Assembly (NCBI RefSeq): GCF_003967175.1
Contig: NZ_AP018553.1
Location: 1,723,982 to 1,787,981, forward strand
Direction: 5' to 3'
Length of the DNA stretch: 64,000 bases
DNA from: Sulfodiicoccus acidiphilus
GTDB lineage: Archaea > Thermoproteota > Thermoprotei_A > Sulfolobales > Sulfolobaceae
Shown piece by piece: positions 28,960-37,686 of the stretch (its first letter is position 1; each line of letters starts with the position of its first letter). The translations under genes were made by a program, and so were the position numbers. The notes beneath the pieces were generated by a model that did not search any database, was not told the DNA's origin, and worked only from the letters and a program-made list of their open reading frames with translations.

Positions 28960-30212
28960 TCTTCGCTTATCTCCATCGCCGTCTTCTCCCTGACGCTCTT
29001 CCTGGTCACAGTGAGGCCGAGGAAGTTGCCAATAGGGTACTCGGCGCTCTTCGGTGCCCTTCTGGCTATAGTTTTGGGCATCTCGACCCTGGGAACGGTG
29101 GAGGAAGTGTGGAACATAACGTGGAACGCGACATTCACGTTCGTCGCGGTGATAGTCTCGACTCTGGTGTTCGACGAGGCCGGCTTCTTCGAGTACGCCG
29201 CGTCTAGGATCTCCAGGGCTGCTCGGGGAGCCTTTGGAGGTTCGTGATCTTGCTCATGCTCTTGGAGTCGGGGATAGCAGCGGTGTTCGCCAACGACGGA
29301 GCTGCCCTAGTTGTCACTCCCATCGTCGTTCACTTCCTGCAAAAGAACGGAGTAGAGGAGAAAGTACCCTTCCTCTTAGCCACCGAACTCATGGCTGACG
29401 CTGCCAGCGTCCCCTTCGTGGTGAGTAACCTAGTTAACGTAGTGTCGGCGACCTACTTTCACATTTCCTTCCTGTCCCACGCTCGCGTGACGTTCCTGCC
29501 CTACGTTGTCTCCACGCTCACCACGATAGGGGTGGTCTTCCTGCTCTACGGTAGGGAATTGAAGGGGAGTTACTTGATCGGGGGTGAGGAAGTCTAAGTG
29601 AGGGACGGCTTCCTTGTGAAGGTGGTTGTTCCCTTCATAGCCTTCGTTATACTCGCCTACTCGGTTACCAGCGTCGTAAACTTACCCGTGGCGTTCGTTG
29701 CCGTTCCCTCAGTTCTCGCCCTCCTCGCCCTGGGGTGGCGTAGGGGAGTGGACGTGAGGTCCATTGTTGAGGGCGCCACGTGGCAGGTAGTGTTGTTTTC
29801 CTTGGGATTGTACATCGTGGTCTTCGGGATGGGAAGGGAGGGTCTGACAGGGGTTCTGGAGTCGGCCTACGTCGACCTTAGCGCCCTCCCCAGGCCAGCG
29901 GCGTTTATGCTCTCGGGATTCCTTTCTGCCCTCCTAGCTGCTATCATGAACAACATGCCCTCGGTGATGATCAACGCGCTCGCCATAAACCGCGTCCACT
30001 CCAGCTTCCTGATTTACACCAACGTGATCGGAAACGACATAGGCCCCAAGTTCACCCCGATAGGGTCTCCGGCCACCCTCCTGCGGCTCTATACGGTTCA
30101 GAGAAAACACGGAGTCCCAATATCCGCCAAGTACTACGTGAAGGTGGGCCTGCTGACGGCCCCGATCATTCTCTTCACGACTCTGCTTTCACTCTACCTT
30201 GTTTTGGGATAG
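28947..30212 (+). pseudogene. arsB: ArsB-type arsenite efflux pump, broken
   Basis: The three frames (to 29247, 29244-29597 and 29598-30212) add up to an ArsB/NhaD-type (ArsB_NhaD superfamily) permease of about 415 residues and about ten TM segments. Landmarks are LPIGYSALFGALLAIVLGI, DEAGFFEYAASRISRAARG, the conserved FANDGAALVVTPIVV, and AAIMNNMPSVMINALAI with NDIGPKFTPIGSPATLL. One break lies at the four Gs 29225-29228 (a fifth restores ARGSLWRFVILLML). A second is an in-frame TAA at 29595-29597 with a GTG directly after it. The first TM segment (LISIAVFSLTLFLV) has no standard start; GTG 28947, overlapping arsR, needs another indel. If both half-proteins are made, the pump might still assemble, but this is speculation. 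Confidence 0.78.
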
Positions 30213-30309
30213 TGCGACCCCAAATCCTGTGAACTTGGCGTCGGGGACCTGGTCTCCCACTGGGAGGTAAAGTATACGTTTCCGGTAGACGTCCGTTCAT
30301 GTGTGGAGG

Positions 30310-30690
30310 TCGTGTACAGTGTAAGAATAGGTAAGCGTCTACGGGAGGAAGGGAAAGTACGACGTTAGGTGGAACGAGGAGATCGAGAGGTGTGTTGTGA
30401 GTAGGATAAATGGATTCGAGAAAGAGGAAGCGGTGAAAGTGATCAAGGGGAAGTCGAGGAACGTGAGGGGAGGTACGGAGAGGTCGCGAGGCTGGTGAGT
30501 GGAGATCTCCATTAGGGGATCTCCATTAGGGATGGAATTACCGTGTACGACTCCCTTTTACATACCAATTTACATAGCAATGGCCGAGGCCGTGGGACGC
30601 GAGCTCTCGACGCGGGACAATGGACGGTACGAAAGCGGTAGGAAGTACGTGAACTCTCTTCGGATCGAGTCACGTAAAAGGACGAACCCT
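30310..30690 (+). pseudogene. decayed vapBC pair
   Basis: Plus-strand pieces match a VapB antitoxin: VYSVRIGKRLREEGK, then after a shift KYDVRWNEEIERCVVSRI and FEKEEAVKVIKGKS. The C-terminal part of a VapC toxin follows: ITVYDSL, then after a shift YIPIYIAMAEAVGRELSTRDN (family YDSLYIALA...L.T.D). A 14-base perfect tandem repeat (gatctccattaggg, 30504-30531) lies at the junction. The pair is not functional. Confidence 0.55.
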
Positions 30691-30699
30691 TTCAAGGGG

Positions 30700-31142
30700 A
30701 GGTCAGAAGAGCGCCCCACTTCGGATTAGTGGATTCCCCTTCACGGACAGGTCTTGGAGGTCGCCGGGAGAACGTGGAAGTCCTTCAGTCCGCGATCCAA
30801 GGCGCCTCCGGCCGAGGTGGCGGACATGAGGGCCGTAATGGCCGAGGTGAGGGCGTTCGACACGGTCCGCTGGGACTCCAGCACCGTTGAACGCTAAGCT
30901 TGGGGACGAACGTCGATCGAGCCGACTAACGACTACGTAATCCTCGTCTCTGTCGGCACCCTACACTAGAAACAAGGTGGATTCCGGTGGTTCCTCTAGG
31001 TCAGCAAGGCTTTTACCAGAAACCCCTCCCGTCGGGGAAGGGCCTCCCGTTAACGCACAACCGGCGAGGCCAAATCGCCTACGACCGATCTCGGTGAGGA
31101 GACGCGCTCGGAGAGGACCTCCACTTAAGCGAGGAGAGAAAC
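30700..31142. other. 440 bases without an intact gene
   Basis: A short frame near 30815-30897 (EVADMRAVMAEVRAFDTVRW) has gene-like codons but no recognised family. A possible hairpin (ccctcccgtcggggaaggg) is at 31024-31042. Nothing else was recognised. Confidence 0.35.
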
Positions 31143-31152
31143 AGATTTAAGT
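31143..31152 (+). promoter_or_regulatory. TATA-like element
   Basis: agatttaagt is centred about 25 bases before the GTG at 31172. Confidence 0.5.
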
Positions 31153-31171
31153 TCTCCCCATTAGTGAGCCA

Positions 31172-32149
31172 GTGTCCTTCCTACTGCTTTACTTTCGTTC
31201 TACCTTCGCAGACGAAAAGTACGTGGCCTACGACCAGAAGGTCATCTCCTATCTCGAGAAAGTCGAGGAGAGGTGCGGGATCCACTTCGAAGTTAAGCAG
31301 GATAAGGAGGGAGGGGACTTCTACAACTCCTACCTGAGTAGGAACTCCCTAGTGACTAGGAACACCGAGGCCTTAGCGAAGGCGGGAGTGATTCGCGCCC
31401 CGTACGCGTCTACTCCGAGGAGGAAATTTAAGACCAGGAGCGGTTACGTGATCCTCTCCGAGTCCCTCCACCTCTTCAAGGGGGAGAACCTGATATGGGC
31501 CGGGAGTGGAAACCCTACGCTCGACGAAAGTGAAGACGAGGTGCTTCAGTTCCTGAGGACCTTGAGCGAGGACTGTTCCCTGGTGAATAGGCTGGAAGTC
31601 GGGACTTCCCCGAGCAGAAGTGAGGACAGAGTGATATCCGACTTCATGCGAGTCGCGATTCAAAGGGATAGGCCGGACTTGGTCCTGAAGGGAGTCAAAC
31701 AGAGCGTAAACGTCTACGATGGACTCTGGACCGGTAACCCTACCTCCCCTCAGTCACCGGTATTCGTCTCGATTCCGGACCTGGACCTCGTTGAGGTGAG
31801 CGGGTCGCGAGTCACCTGCTACGAGGCCAAGAGGGACGGGGAGCTACAGAACCTCTACGCAGCGCTCGGGGAGGCCATGCTGGATCTACTGAACCCGAAC
31901 GTGAGGTACGGTGGCTCCCCCATCGAGGAAGGAGGAGTTTGCGACGAGGTCTACATTCTCGTTCCTGAGAAGCCGAGAGACCACAGGTTCGAGAAGGTGC
32001 TGAAGTTGACGCCTGTGGGACTAGTGACGTCTGGAGGAGAAATCTTAGTGCGGGCGAAAAAGAACCCGTTCCTCAACGAAAATAAGAAGAAAGTCTTCCT
32101 AAGTAACATCAACCTGCTCGAACCCTACGTAGTGCACAGACGTACCTAG
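31172..32149 (+). CDS. hypothetical protein with a PD-(D/E)XK-like nuclease motif
   Basis: A 325-residue protein that I cannot place in a named family. Residues 200-240 read like a restriction-endonuclease core: IPDLDLVEV (D203 or D205), then a strand ending CYEAK (E218-A-K220), then a helix NLYAALGEAMLDLL with a family-like Gly-Glu. This is the D-(x)n-E-x-K pattern of PD-(D/E)XK nucleases. The N-terminal 190 residues show no known domain. GTG 31172 lies about 25 bases from a TATA element. No methylase or helicase is adjacent, so it is not part of a visible restriction system; single defence nucleases and DNA-repair nucleases are both possible. It follows a decayed toxin-antitoxin pair. Confidence 0.6.
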   Translation: MSFLLLYFRSTFADEKYVAYDQKVISYLEKVEERCGIHFEVKQDKEGGDFYNSYLSRNSLVTRNTEALAKAGVIRAPYASTPRRKFKTRSGYVILSESLHLFKGENLIWAGSGNPTLDESEDEVLQFLRTLSEDCSLVNRLEVGTSPSRSEDRVISDFMRVAIQRDRPDLVLKGVKQSVNVYDGLWTGNPTSPQSPVFVSIPDLDLVEVSGSRVTCYEAKRDGELQNLYAALGEAMLDLLNPNVRYGGSPIEEGGVCDEVYILVPEKPRDHRFEKVLKLTPVGLVTSGGEILVRAKKNPFLNENKKKVFLSNINLLEPYVVHRRT

Positions 32150-32395
32150 ACTTCGAGTCGGACGCGGAAGTCACGCCATGGTTGCCAGTTCACCGTCAGA
32201 CTAGCTAAGTGGGGCCGTGGGAAGCTCCGCAAGGCCCCGAATAGTGAGTTAAGTCGATCCCATTGAGGGGCTAAGGGAACCCGCCTGGACTCTCCCTGTC
32301 CAGACGCGATTTTCCCCACCAATCCCGGGCCAACGTTCCACACAGTTTATGATAGGGGCCACTAACTACCAACTGGAACAAAAAATAGAAAAAAC

Positions 32396-33706
32396 TCAAC
32401 TCGCTTTGGGACCCCCGACCTGGGCCGCGGGCTTAGGTGGAGTGTAGGACGGTATGAGCTCTGGTACGAACGACCTATCGGGCTTCACGAAGAACCACGC
32501 CGCCCCTCCACTGAACACGACTACGGCGAGGATCGTGAGGGCCGCCACCCAGCTCACCGCCGAGGCGACGAAGGTTATGATGAGCGGCATGGATCCTCCT
32601 AGAGCGTTCCCCCAGAGGTTGAACCAGGCCGAGTAGCTACCCGAGTACTTCCCACCCATCCTGTTGGCTATGGACCAGCTAGCTTGATGTATGGTGGCGA
32701 AGAACATGGCGAGCGATAGGAACGCCACCGCCAAGGCGGGGGAAACGGCCACAGCCCCCAGCAAAACGAACGCCCCAGATACAAGTAGGCCCACACCGGA
32801 CGGAATTGCGTACGTTCGCTGCAGTGAGGCACCTCTCACTATCGCCCTGTCCATGAGGGGACCGAATATGAGGAGACCCACTATGAAGAGCACCCAGGGG
32901 AGGGTACCCACGAGGCCTATGGAACTCTTTGAGAACCCTCTCACCTCCTCCAAGTAAAGAGGGAGGAGAGTGAGGTTCATGTAGAGGAGGGAGTCGAAAG
33001 TGCCGTGGGTCCAGCCGTAGGCCCAGAACCTCCCCGACCTCAACAGTCTTCCCCACGGGGCATTTTGCTTCAGGTTCCTGGCCCTCTCCTCCGGGTTGTT
33101 GTAGCTGCTCTTCACGCTCTCCACCTCTTTCTCCCCCACCCACCTGGCTTCCTCCGGCATGTCTCGCATCACAACGTAGTACCCCAGCGTTATGAGGAGC
33201 CCAATTATTCCGAAAATTATGAACACCCACTGCCACCCCAGGGAAAGGAGTATGACGGTGGCTGCCACGACTCCCACCAAGGCGCCTAGGGCAATACCCA
33301 CGAACTCCAAGCTAGTCGCGAGGGTGATCTCGCCCTTCTTGAGCCACCTGGAGTAGAGGTTAGTTGCAGAAGGAAACAGTGGACCCTCCCCGAAACCGAA
33401 GAGGAACCTTATTAGGAGGAACGAGATGTAGTTGAAACCTAACGTGGTGAGCATGGTGAACGCGCTCCACCACGTCATGGCGGCGGTCATCGTCTTTCTG
33501 GGGCCCACCCTCTCCGCCAATATGCCTCCTGGGATCTGCATTGCAGCGTAGCTGAGGAAGAAGATTGAGGAGATCGCCCCTATCTCCACGAGGTTGAGGT
33601 GGAACAGCTTCTCGATGGTGGTTGCTACTATCGCTAAGTTCTCCCTGTCCATGTAGGCGATGAAGGACATCAGGACCACGAACACCGTGGCCACGTGCCT
33701 TCTCAC
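32396..33706 (-). CDS. MFS transporter, ACS (anion:cation symporter)-like
   Basis: A 436-residue transporter with twelve TM segments. The N-terminus has the ACS-family motif FIAYMDRENLAIV, followed by the A-loop AERVGPRKTM and GEGPLFPSATNLYSRW, the helix-4 signature of ACS proteins (phthalate, glucarate, galactonate and similar organic anions). The start is GTG at 33706 with GGGTGATAG just before it. It is divergent from the Ldh_2-family dehydrogenase gene across a 110-base A/T-rich promoter region. Together with the dehydrogenase and the CoA-transferase it suggests uptake and breakdown of a carboxylic or sugar acid. The substrate is not fixed. Confidence 0.85.
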   Translation of the reverse strand: MRRHVATVFVVLMSFIAYMDRENLAIVATTIEKLFHLNLVEIGAISSIFFLSYAAMQIPGGILAERVGPRKTMTAAMTWWSAFTMLTTLGFNYISFLLIRFLFGFGEGPLFPSATNLYSRWLKKGEITLATSLEFVGIALGALVGVVAATVILLSLGWQWVFIIFGIIGLLITLGYYVVMRDMPEEARWVGEKEVESVKSSYNNPEERARNLKQNAPWGRLLRSGRFWAYGWTHGTFDSLLYMNLTLLPLYLEEVRGFSKSSIGLVGTLPWVLFIVGLLIFGPLMDRAIVRGASLQRTYAIPSGVGLLVSGAFVLLGAVAVSPALAVAFLSLAMFFATIHQASWSIANRMGGKYSGSYSAWFNLWGNALGGSMPLIITFVASAVSWVAALTILAVVVFSGGAAWFFVKPDRSFVPELIPSYTPPKPAAQVGGPKAS

Positions 33707-33816
33707 CCTATCACCCTTAGCTTCTAATTACCTGTTAGAATTTAAATTTTAATTATTAATAACGAGTTCAGATATTTTAGTCTGGAGTTATTAGGAGGAG
33801 GGTTAACCTGTTTCGT
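33707..33816. promoter_or_regulatory. divergent promoter region, MFS/dehydrogenase
   Basis: A 110-base A/T-rich spacer. TATA candidates are aatttaaatttt (about 33740-33751) for the transporter and gatatttta (33771-33779) for the dehydrogenase. The shared spacer makes joint control of uptake and oxidation likely. Confidence 0.5.
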
Positions 33817-34875
33817 GTGGGGGAAATCGTCGTCGGGGCGGACCTATTGAGGAAAGTGGTGACCGAGTTGCTGATCCAGCTCGGGACACCGTCCGACGTA
33901 GCGTCAATCGTGGCTGACAGCCTCGTTGAGGCTGAAGAGAAGGGAGTTCACTCCCACGGGCTGATGAGGCTAGGAGCCTATGTGGAGGAGGTGAGGAAGG
34001 GATCGCTCAACCCCGCCGGGCGTCCAACTGTGCTTAAGGAGGGAGTAGCGACAGCGGTTCTCGACGGTCACATGGGGTTCGGTCACTACGTTGCCGTAGA
34101 GGCGATGGAGATGGCCGTGACTCTCGCGTCAAAGTACGGGGTGGGGTGCGTGGGCGCCGTGAGGCTGCACCACACCGGCATGTTGGAGTTCGTCACTGAG
34201 AGAGCTGCGAGGCGGGGAATGATAGGAGTTGCCATGAACAACACAGAGCCACTCATGGTACCAGTAGGGGGAAGGAGGAGGGCGGTGGGGAACAACCCGT
34301 TGAGCGTGAGCGTCCCAAGCTCGGCCGGCCCAGTCACACTGGACATGGCACTCTCTGTCGTCGCTCTAGGGAAGGTGAGGGAGGCCCTCTTCGAAGGAAA
34401 GGAGATAGGGGAGGGTTGGGCAGTGGATGGGGAGGGCAGGCCCACAAGAGATCCCAAGGAGGCGATGTTGGGCTCACTCCTTCCCGTGGGAGGGCACAAG
34501 GGCTTCGGGCTGGCCTTCGTAGTCGACGTGCTCGCAGGAGCGTTAATAGGTGCCGCGGTGGGACCCGACGTGAAGACTTGGTCGACTCCGGGTGGGTGGA
34601 ACTCCGGGTTCTTGGCCATTTCGATAGACCCGGCCGCCTTCGTGGGAAGGGAGGAGTTGAGCGCTGCGGTGTCCAGATACGTTCGGAGGATCAAGGAAAT
34701 TCAGGGGGTCAAAGTGTACGTCCCTGGGGAGGACAGGGCGGAGAGGGCCCAGGAATCGAGGAGGTTCGGCTTAAGGATCTCCTCCAGGCTAGCGGAAAAC
34801 TTGGTTGAGCTGGCCAGAGGCACTCCAACGGGAGAGGAGCTCTCCAAGTACGTAGCGGCCCTCCGAAACCCTTAG
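33817..34875 (+). CDS. Ldh_2-family (malate/L-lactate-type) dehydrogenase
   Basis: A 352-residue NAD(P)-dependent oxidoreductase of the Ldh_2 family, which covers malate, lactate, ureidoglycolate and 2,3-diketogulonate dehydrogenases. Family marks are EAEEKGVHSHGLMRL near residue 40, HHTGMLEFVTERAA with the catalytic His region, NNTEPLMVPVGGRRRAVGNNPLS, and GGHKGFGLAFVVDVLAG. The family's non-Rossmann fold has no GxGxxG, and none is seen. Length is normal. GTG 33817 has AGGAGGAGGG 15 bases upstream, rather far for a Shine-Dalgarno element. Its neighbours suggest a 2-hydroxy or 2-keto acid substrate. Confidence 0.86.
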   Translation: MGEIVVGADLLRKVVTELLIQLGTPSDVASIVADSLVEAEEKGVHSHGLMRLGAYVEEVRKGSLNPAGRPTVLKEGVATAVLDGHMGFGHYVAVEAMEMAVTLASKYGVGCVGAVRLHHTGMLEFVTERAARRGMIGVAMNNTEPLMVPVGGRRRAVGNNPLSVSVPSSAGPVTLDMALSVVALGKVREALFEGKEIGEGWAVDGEGRPTRDPKEAMLGSLLPVGGHKGFGLAFVVDVLAGALIGAAVGPDVKTWSTPGGWNSGFLAISIDPAAFVGREELSAAVSRYVRRIKEIQGVKVYVPGEDRAERAQESRRFGLRISSRLAENLVELARGTPTGEELSKYVAALRNP

Positions 34876-34880
34876 CGGCG

Positions 34881-35945
34881 CTACCTAGAGAGCCTCATCA
34901 ACTCCTCCCCCTCGTATCCCAGTTCCCTCAACACTTCCTCGGTGTGTTCCCCAACTTTGGGGGCCCTCCCCAACTTTCCAGGTAGCGGTAACCTGGGGAC
35001 TTTAGCTCCATCCACGGACTCCCACTCCACCGCGTCGAGGAGTAATACGTCCTTAAGTTCGTGGACCGGCACAGCTGGAACGTCGGCCTCGACCAGCCTC
35101 TCCACCACGGAAGAGTCTGCTAGGTCGAACCTCTCTTGAATGGCCCTGTGGAGTTCCTCCCTGTTCCTGACCCTGTCCGCGTTAGTCCTGAACCTGGGGT
35201 CGTCGACGAGGTGTGTCAAACCTAGGAGCTGGCACAGACTCCTCCACTTACCGTCGTCGTTGACGGCGACGTATATTCTCTTCCCGTCCCCCGTGACGAA
35301 CGTCTCGTATGGGGCCCAGAAGGGGAGGGCGTCGCTCCCTCCCTGGAGGAGCCTTCCGTTCCTCTGGTAGTTTAGGAGGTAGTACCCGAGGAGTTCGGCG
35401 TCACCCTGGGCTATGCCCACTTCGTAGTAACCTGGGGCCCCGGCCAGTAGGGCCCAGAGGACAGTTACTACGCAGTTCATCGATGCCCACATGTCGGTGA
35501 TAGACGCGGGTAACCTGGCTCCACCGTTGGCCCACATCATCCCAGTCAGGGCCTCCACGAGCGTTCCGAAGGCTGGGTAGTTGGACAGCGAGCCACCGTA
35601 CCCTCTCACCGACACGTGAACCAGCCGAGGGTTGGCCTCCCTCAACTTCTCCCTCCCCAGCCCCAACCTCTCCATACTACCGGGAGAGAGGTTCTCGATG
35701 AGGACGCTGGAGGTCCTCAGCAGTCTCAGGAAAGCCTCCTTGCCCTCAGACGACTTGAGGTCCAGGACCACGGATCTCTTCCCCCTGTTGTTGAATACGA
35801 ACATGGAGTCGCCCAGTACGTCGTCGTACCTGCTCCTATCTCCTCCAGGAGGTTCCACTTTTATCACGTCGAACCCCAGGTGGGCCAGAACGAGCCCCGC
35901 GAACGGGGCAGCCACCACGTGTCCGAGCTCCACAACTCTGTGCAT
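34881..35945 (-). CDS. family III CoA-transferase (CaiB/BaiF)
   Basis: A 354-residue CoA-transferase of the CaiB/BaiF type, enzymes that move CoA between carboxylic acids through an aspartyl-CoA intermediate. Family features are VVELGHVVAAPFAGLVLAHLG at the start, VIKVEPPGGDRSR, FVFNNRGKRSVVLDLKS, and IENLSPGSMERLGLG. The Asp in ASITDMWASMN is the candidate nucleophile. It is shorter than the usual 390-400 residues, mainly in loops. It converges on the Ldh_2-family dehydrogenase gene with only five bases between stops. ATG at 35945. Substrates are unknown. Confidence 0.87.
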   Translation of the reverse strand: MHRVVELGHVVAAPFAGLVLAHLGFDVIKVEPPGGDRSRYDDVLGDSMFVFNNRGKRSVVLDLKSSEGKEAFLRLLRTSSVLIENLSPGSMERLGLGREKLREANPRLVHVSVRGYGGSLSNYPAFGTLVEALTGMMWANGGARLPASITDMWASMNCVVTVLWALLAGAPGYYEVGIAQGDAELLGYYLLNYQRNGRLLQGGSDALPFWAPYETFVTGDGKRIYVAVNDDGKWRSLCQLLGLTHLVDDPRFRTNADRVRNREELHRAIQERFDLADSSVVERLVEADVPAVPVHELKDVLLLDAVEWESVDGAKVPRLPLPGKLGRAPKVGEHTEEVLRELGYEGEELMRLSR

Positions 35946-36377
35946 GAGCTAGCTCAAGCGAAGCGGAATAAACGGGTTCCCGTTCCCCGGCGGGGAACTT
36001 CCTAGTCCCTTCGACGTCAAGAGGACTGGAGAGGCAATTGAACTCACTAAGGGAGTGGGTTAGGAAAACTTTCGGCGAAGTCGGAACGTTAGAAATAAAA
36101 GGGGACAGGGACGCCTAACTTACCCCTATCTCCAGCGGGGTGGAGGGAGTGTCGAGGGCTTCGAGGCTCCTCTCGGACGGAGTTCGCCGAGTCGAGGAGC
36201 ATAGATCTTCCCAGCTCCACTTGCTAGTCCTCCTAACTACAGATAGCTACCCTTAGACTAAGGTACCCTAGTCCTCCAACCTAAGGGTACCGCGTCTCTC
36301 AAAATCCACGTAGAATGGTTGAACGGAGAGTCCCCTAGAGGGAAGAGGAGCTTCCTAGTGGGACCGTTTCAATTGAA
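35946..36377. other. 430 bases without a gene
   Basis: A repeated GGTACC with flanking CTAAGG near 36258-36293 is the only noticeable pattern. Nothing else was recognised. Confidence 0.4.
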
Positions 36378-36797
36378 TCAAGCGCCTGGGCCCAGGTCCT
36401 CCGCTAAATCGCACGGGTCCAACCTCTCTCGGAAGTCGGAGTCGGCGCTCAACACCTTAGCTCCCAACTTCTCCGCCACCACGGCGTGGAGAGCGTCGTA
36501 GGGGGACATTCCCCTCTCCTTGCCTACGGCTATCCCCTCTACTACGTCGTCCACCGACGGTGTGTAGACCGTTAAAGGGAGGGAGAGTATGGCCTCCACT
36601 GGACTCTTGAAGTCCACGTTGAACTTCCTGAGGGAGTTTCCCACCTCTAATAGGACGAGGGTGTCCACGACCCCCTTCAGGCGGCCAGCGTAGAGGGCCG
36701 ATATCACTCTGGCGCAGCACTCCCCGTACCTCCTGTCCCCCACCTTAGCGTAGAAGAAGACGTTGCTGTCGACGAAGAGGAGCTCATCCCTCCGCAA
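36378..36797 (-). CDS. vapC: VapC PIN-domain toxin (second pair)
   Basis: A 139-residue PIN-domain ribonuclease. The acidic residues are Asp in LLFVDSNVFFYAK, Glu in VLLEVGNSL, Asp in SPYDALHAVVAEKLG and Asp in VLSADSDFRE. This arrangement is canonical for VapC. It overlaps its antitoxin gene by 14 bases and is translated from the same leaderless mRNA. It belongs to a different VapC subfamily than the pair at 11.3 kb, as the partner here is AbrB-like rather than ribbon-helix-helix. Confidence 0.88.
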   Translation of the reverse strand: MRRDELLFVDSNVFFYAKVGDRRYGECCARVISALYAGRLKGVVDTLVLLEVGNSLRKFNVDFKSPVEAILSLPLTVYTPSVDDVVEGIAVGKERGMSPYDALHAVVAEKLGAKVLSADSDFRERLDPCDLAEDLGPGA

Positions 36798-37008
36798 GCT
36801 CGTCCACCCTCTCCGGGCTCACCTCGGTGTTCGACTTCGACCCCAAAAGGACAGAGAGCGGGTCCCTCACCCTCCTCATTTTCCTCCTCAGTAGGAGCTC
36901 TTGATCGTTCAGGACCAATACCTCCACCTCCTCTCCTGGCTTGAGACCCACCCTCTTCCTGACTTCCTCGGGGATCGTGACTTGGTACTTAGCTGTCACC
37001 TTCACCAT
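36784..37008 (-). CDS. vapB: AbrB/MazE-type antitoxin (VapB)
   Basis: A 74-residue antitoxin with an N-terminal swapped-hairpin AbrB DNA-binding domain: VKVTAKYQVTIPEEVRKRVGLKPGEEVEVLVLND. The C-terminal tail (PLSVLLGSKSNTEVSPERVDELAEG) would bind the toxin. The ATG at 37008 is itself the last part of a long ATACGT palindrome, so the antitoxin very likely binds over its own start codon. A TATA-like run (ttttttaact) lies about 26 bases upstream on the minus strand. Confidence 0.87.
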   Translation of the reverse strand: MVKVTAKYQVTIPEEVRKRVGLKPGEEVEVLVLNDQELLLRRKMRRVRDPLSVLLGSKSNTEVSPERVDELAEG

Positions 37009-37027
37009 ACGTATACGTATACGTATG
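37006..37027 (-). promoter_or_regulatory. vapBC-2 operator: iterated ATACGT palindrome
   Basis: The 22 bases from 37006 to 37027 form a perfect palindrome made of ATACGT units (CAT-ACGTAT-ACGTAT-ACGTATG). They cover the transcription start and the antitoxin start codon. AbrB-type antitoxins bind such palindromes as dimers; several dimers could load in register. Confidence 0.7.
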
Positions 37028-37652
37028 GAGTTAAAAAATGTTTGATGGTGCGACAGGGAAGCTCGTTCAACCGATTCAGGGTCAGGCGAGCCACTTTGAA
37101 CTGAAGGGCAGCCTTTTCACCTCCCGTCCATGACGGGAGAGGGCCGTCAGAGGAGAGGGAGCCTCGCCCTTGAGTGCCGAGAGTAGGTCGGCGCGGACGT
37201 ACCGACGGGAACCTACTCCAGCGGACTATTCCTCTCTAACAATAACCTCCCCATACCCTACGCCCCTGGACTTGCCACTCCAACGAAGTCGGCCGGAAGC
37301 CTCTCCCAACTCGCTTCCGCGCCTCTAACGCGTAGAGTACCCACTTCACGAACTCCCTCAGGTACCCTGCGCCGCGCCTCTTCGCGATTGAACCAAGGGA
37401 GCAGTCGACCTCCCCAAAGAAGTATAGTCCTCAATCCTAGTATCGCATGGGGAGCGGACCACCTGTCCCAGTGTTGACTAAACGACGAGAACGCGCCAGG
37501 AGGGTAGGGGAATGTGTACTTTCCGTATGCCCTAGAGGGTGAACGAACTTCCTCGAAGTTCTCTGGGACCTCCAAGCGGGCGGGTTGAAGTGGTGGGACA
37601 GAAGCCTCTAGGGAGCACTAGTCCACGTCACTGCGCCTAACCTTTGAGGGAC
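37028..37652. other. 620 bases without a recognised gene
   Basis: A perfect 8-bp hairpin (CTCCCGTC-CAT-GACGGGAG) is at 37121-37139; hairpins like this are common at IS200/IS605 ends, but no other end was found here. A minus-strand frame at 37258-37575 (105 codons) has some gene-like codons but no family that I recognise and no promoter. Confidence 0.4.
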
Positions 37653-37662
37653 ACCTTTTTAC
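37653..37662 (+). promoter_or_regulatory. TATA element of the NDH-2 gene
   Basis: cctttttacg lies about 29 bases before the ATG at 37687. Confidence 0.5.
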
Positions 37663-37686
37663 GCCCTACTCGTTATCTAGTTAGCT

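Noticed and set aside
31009-31045. Hairpin-rich TTTACC...CCCTCCCGTCGGGG as another IS end
   Set aside because: It lacks the conserved left-end or right-end blocks of the other elements; only the TTAC-like start agrees.
37258-37575. Minus-strand frame of 105 codons
   Set aside because: No promoter, family or consistent codon bias; left as an unexplained frame.
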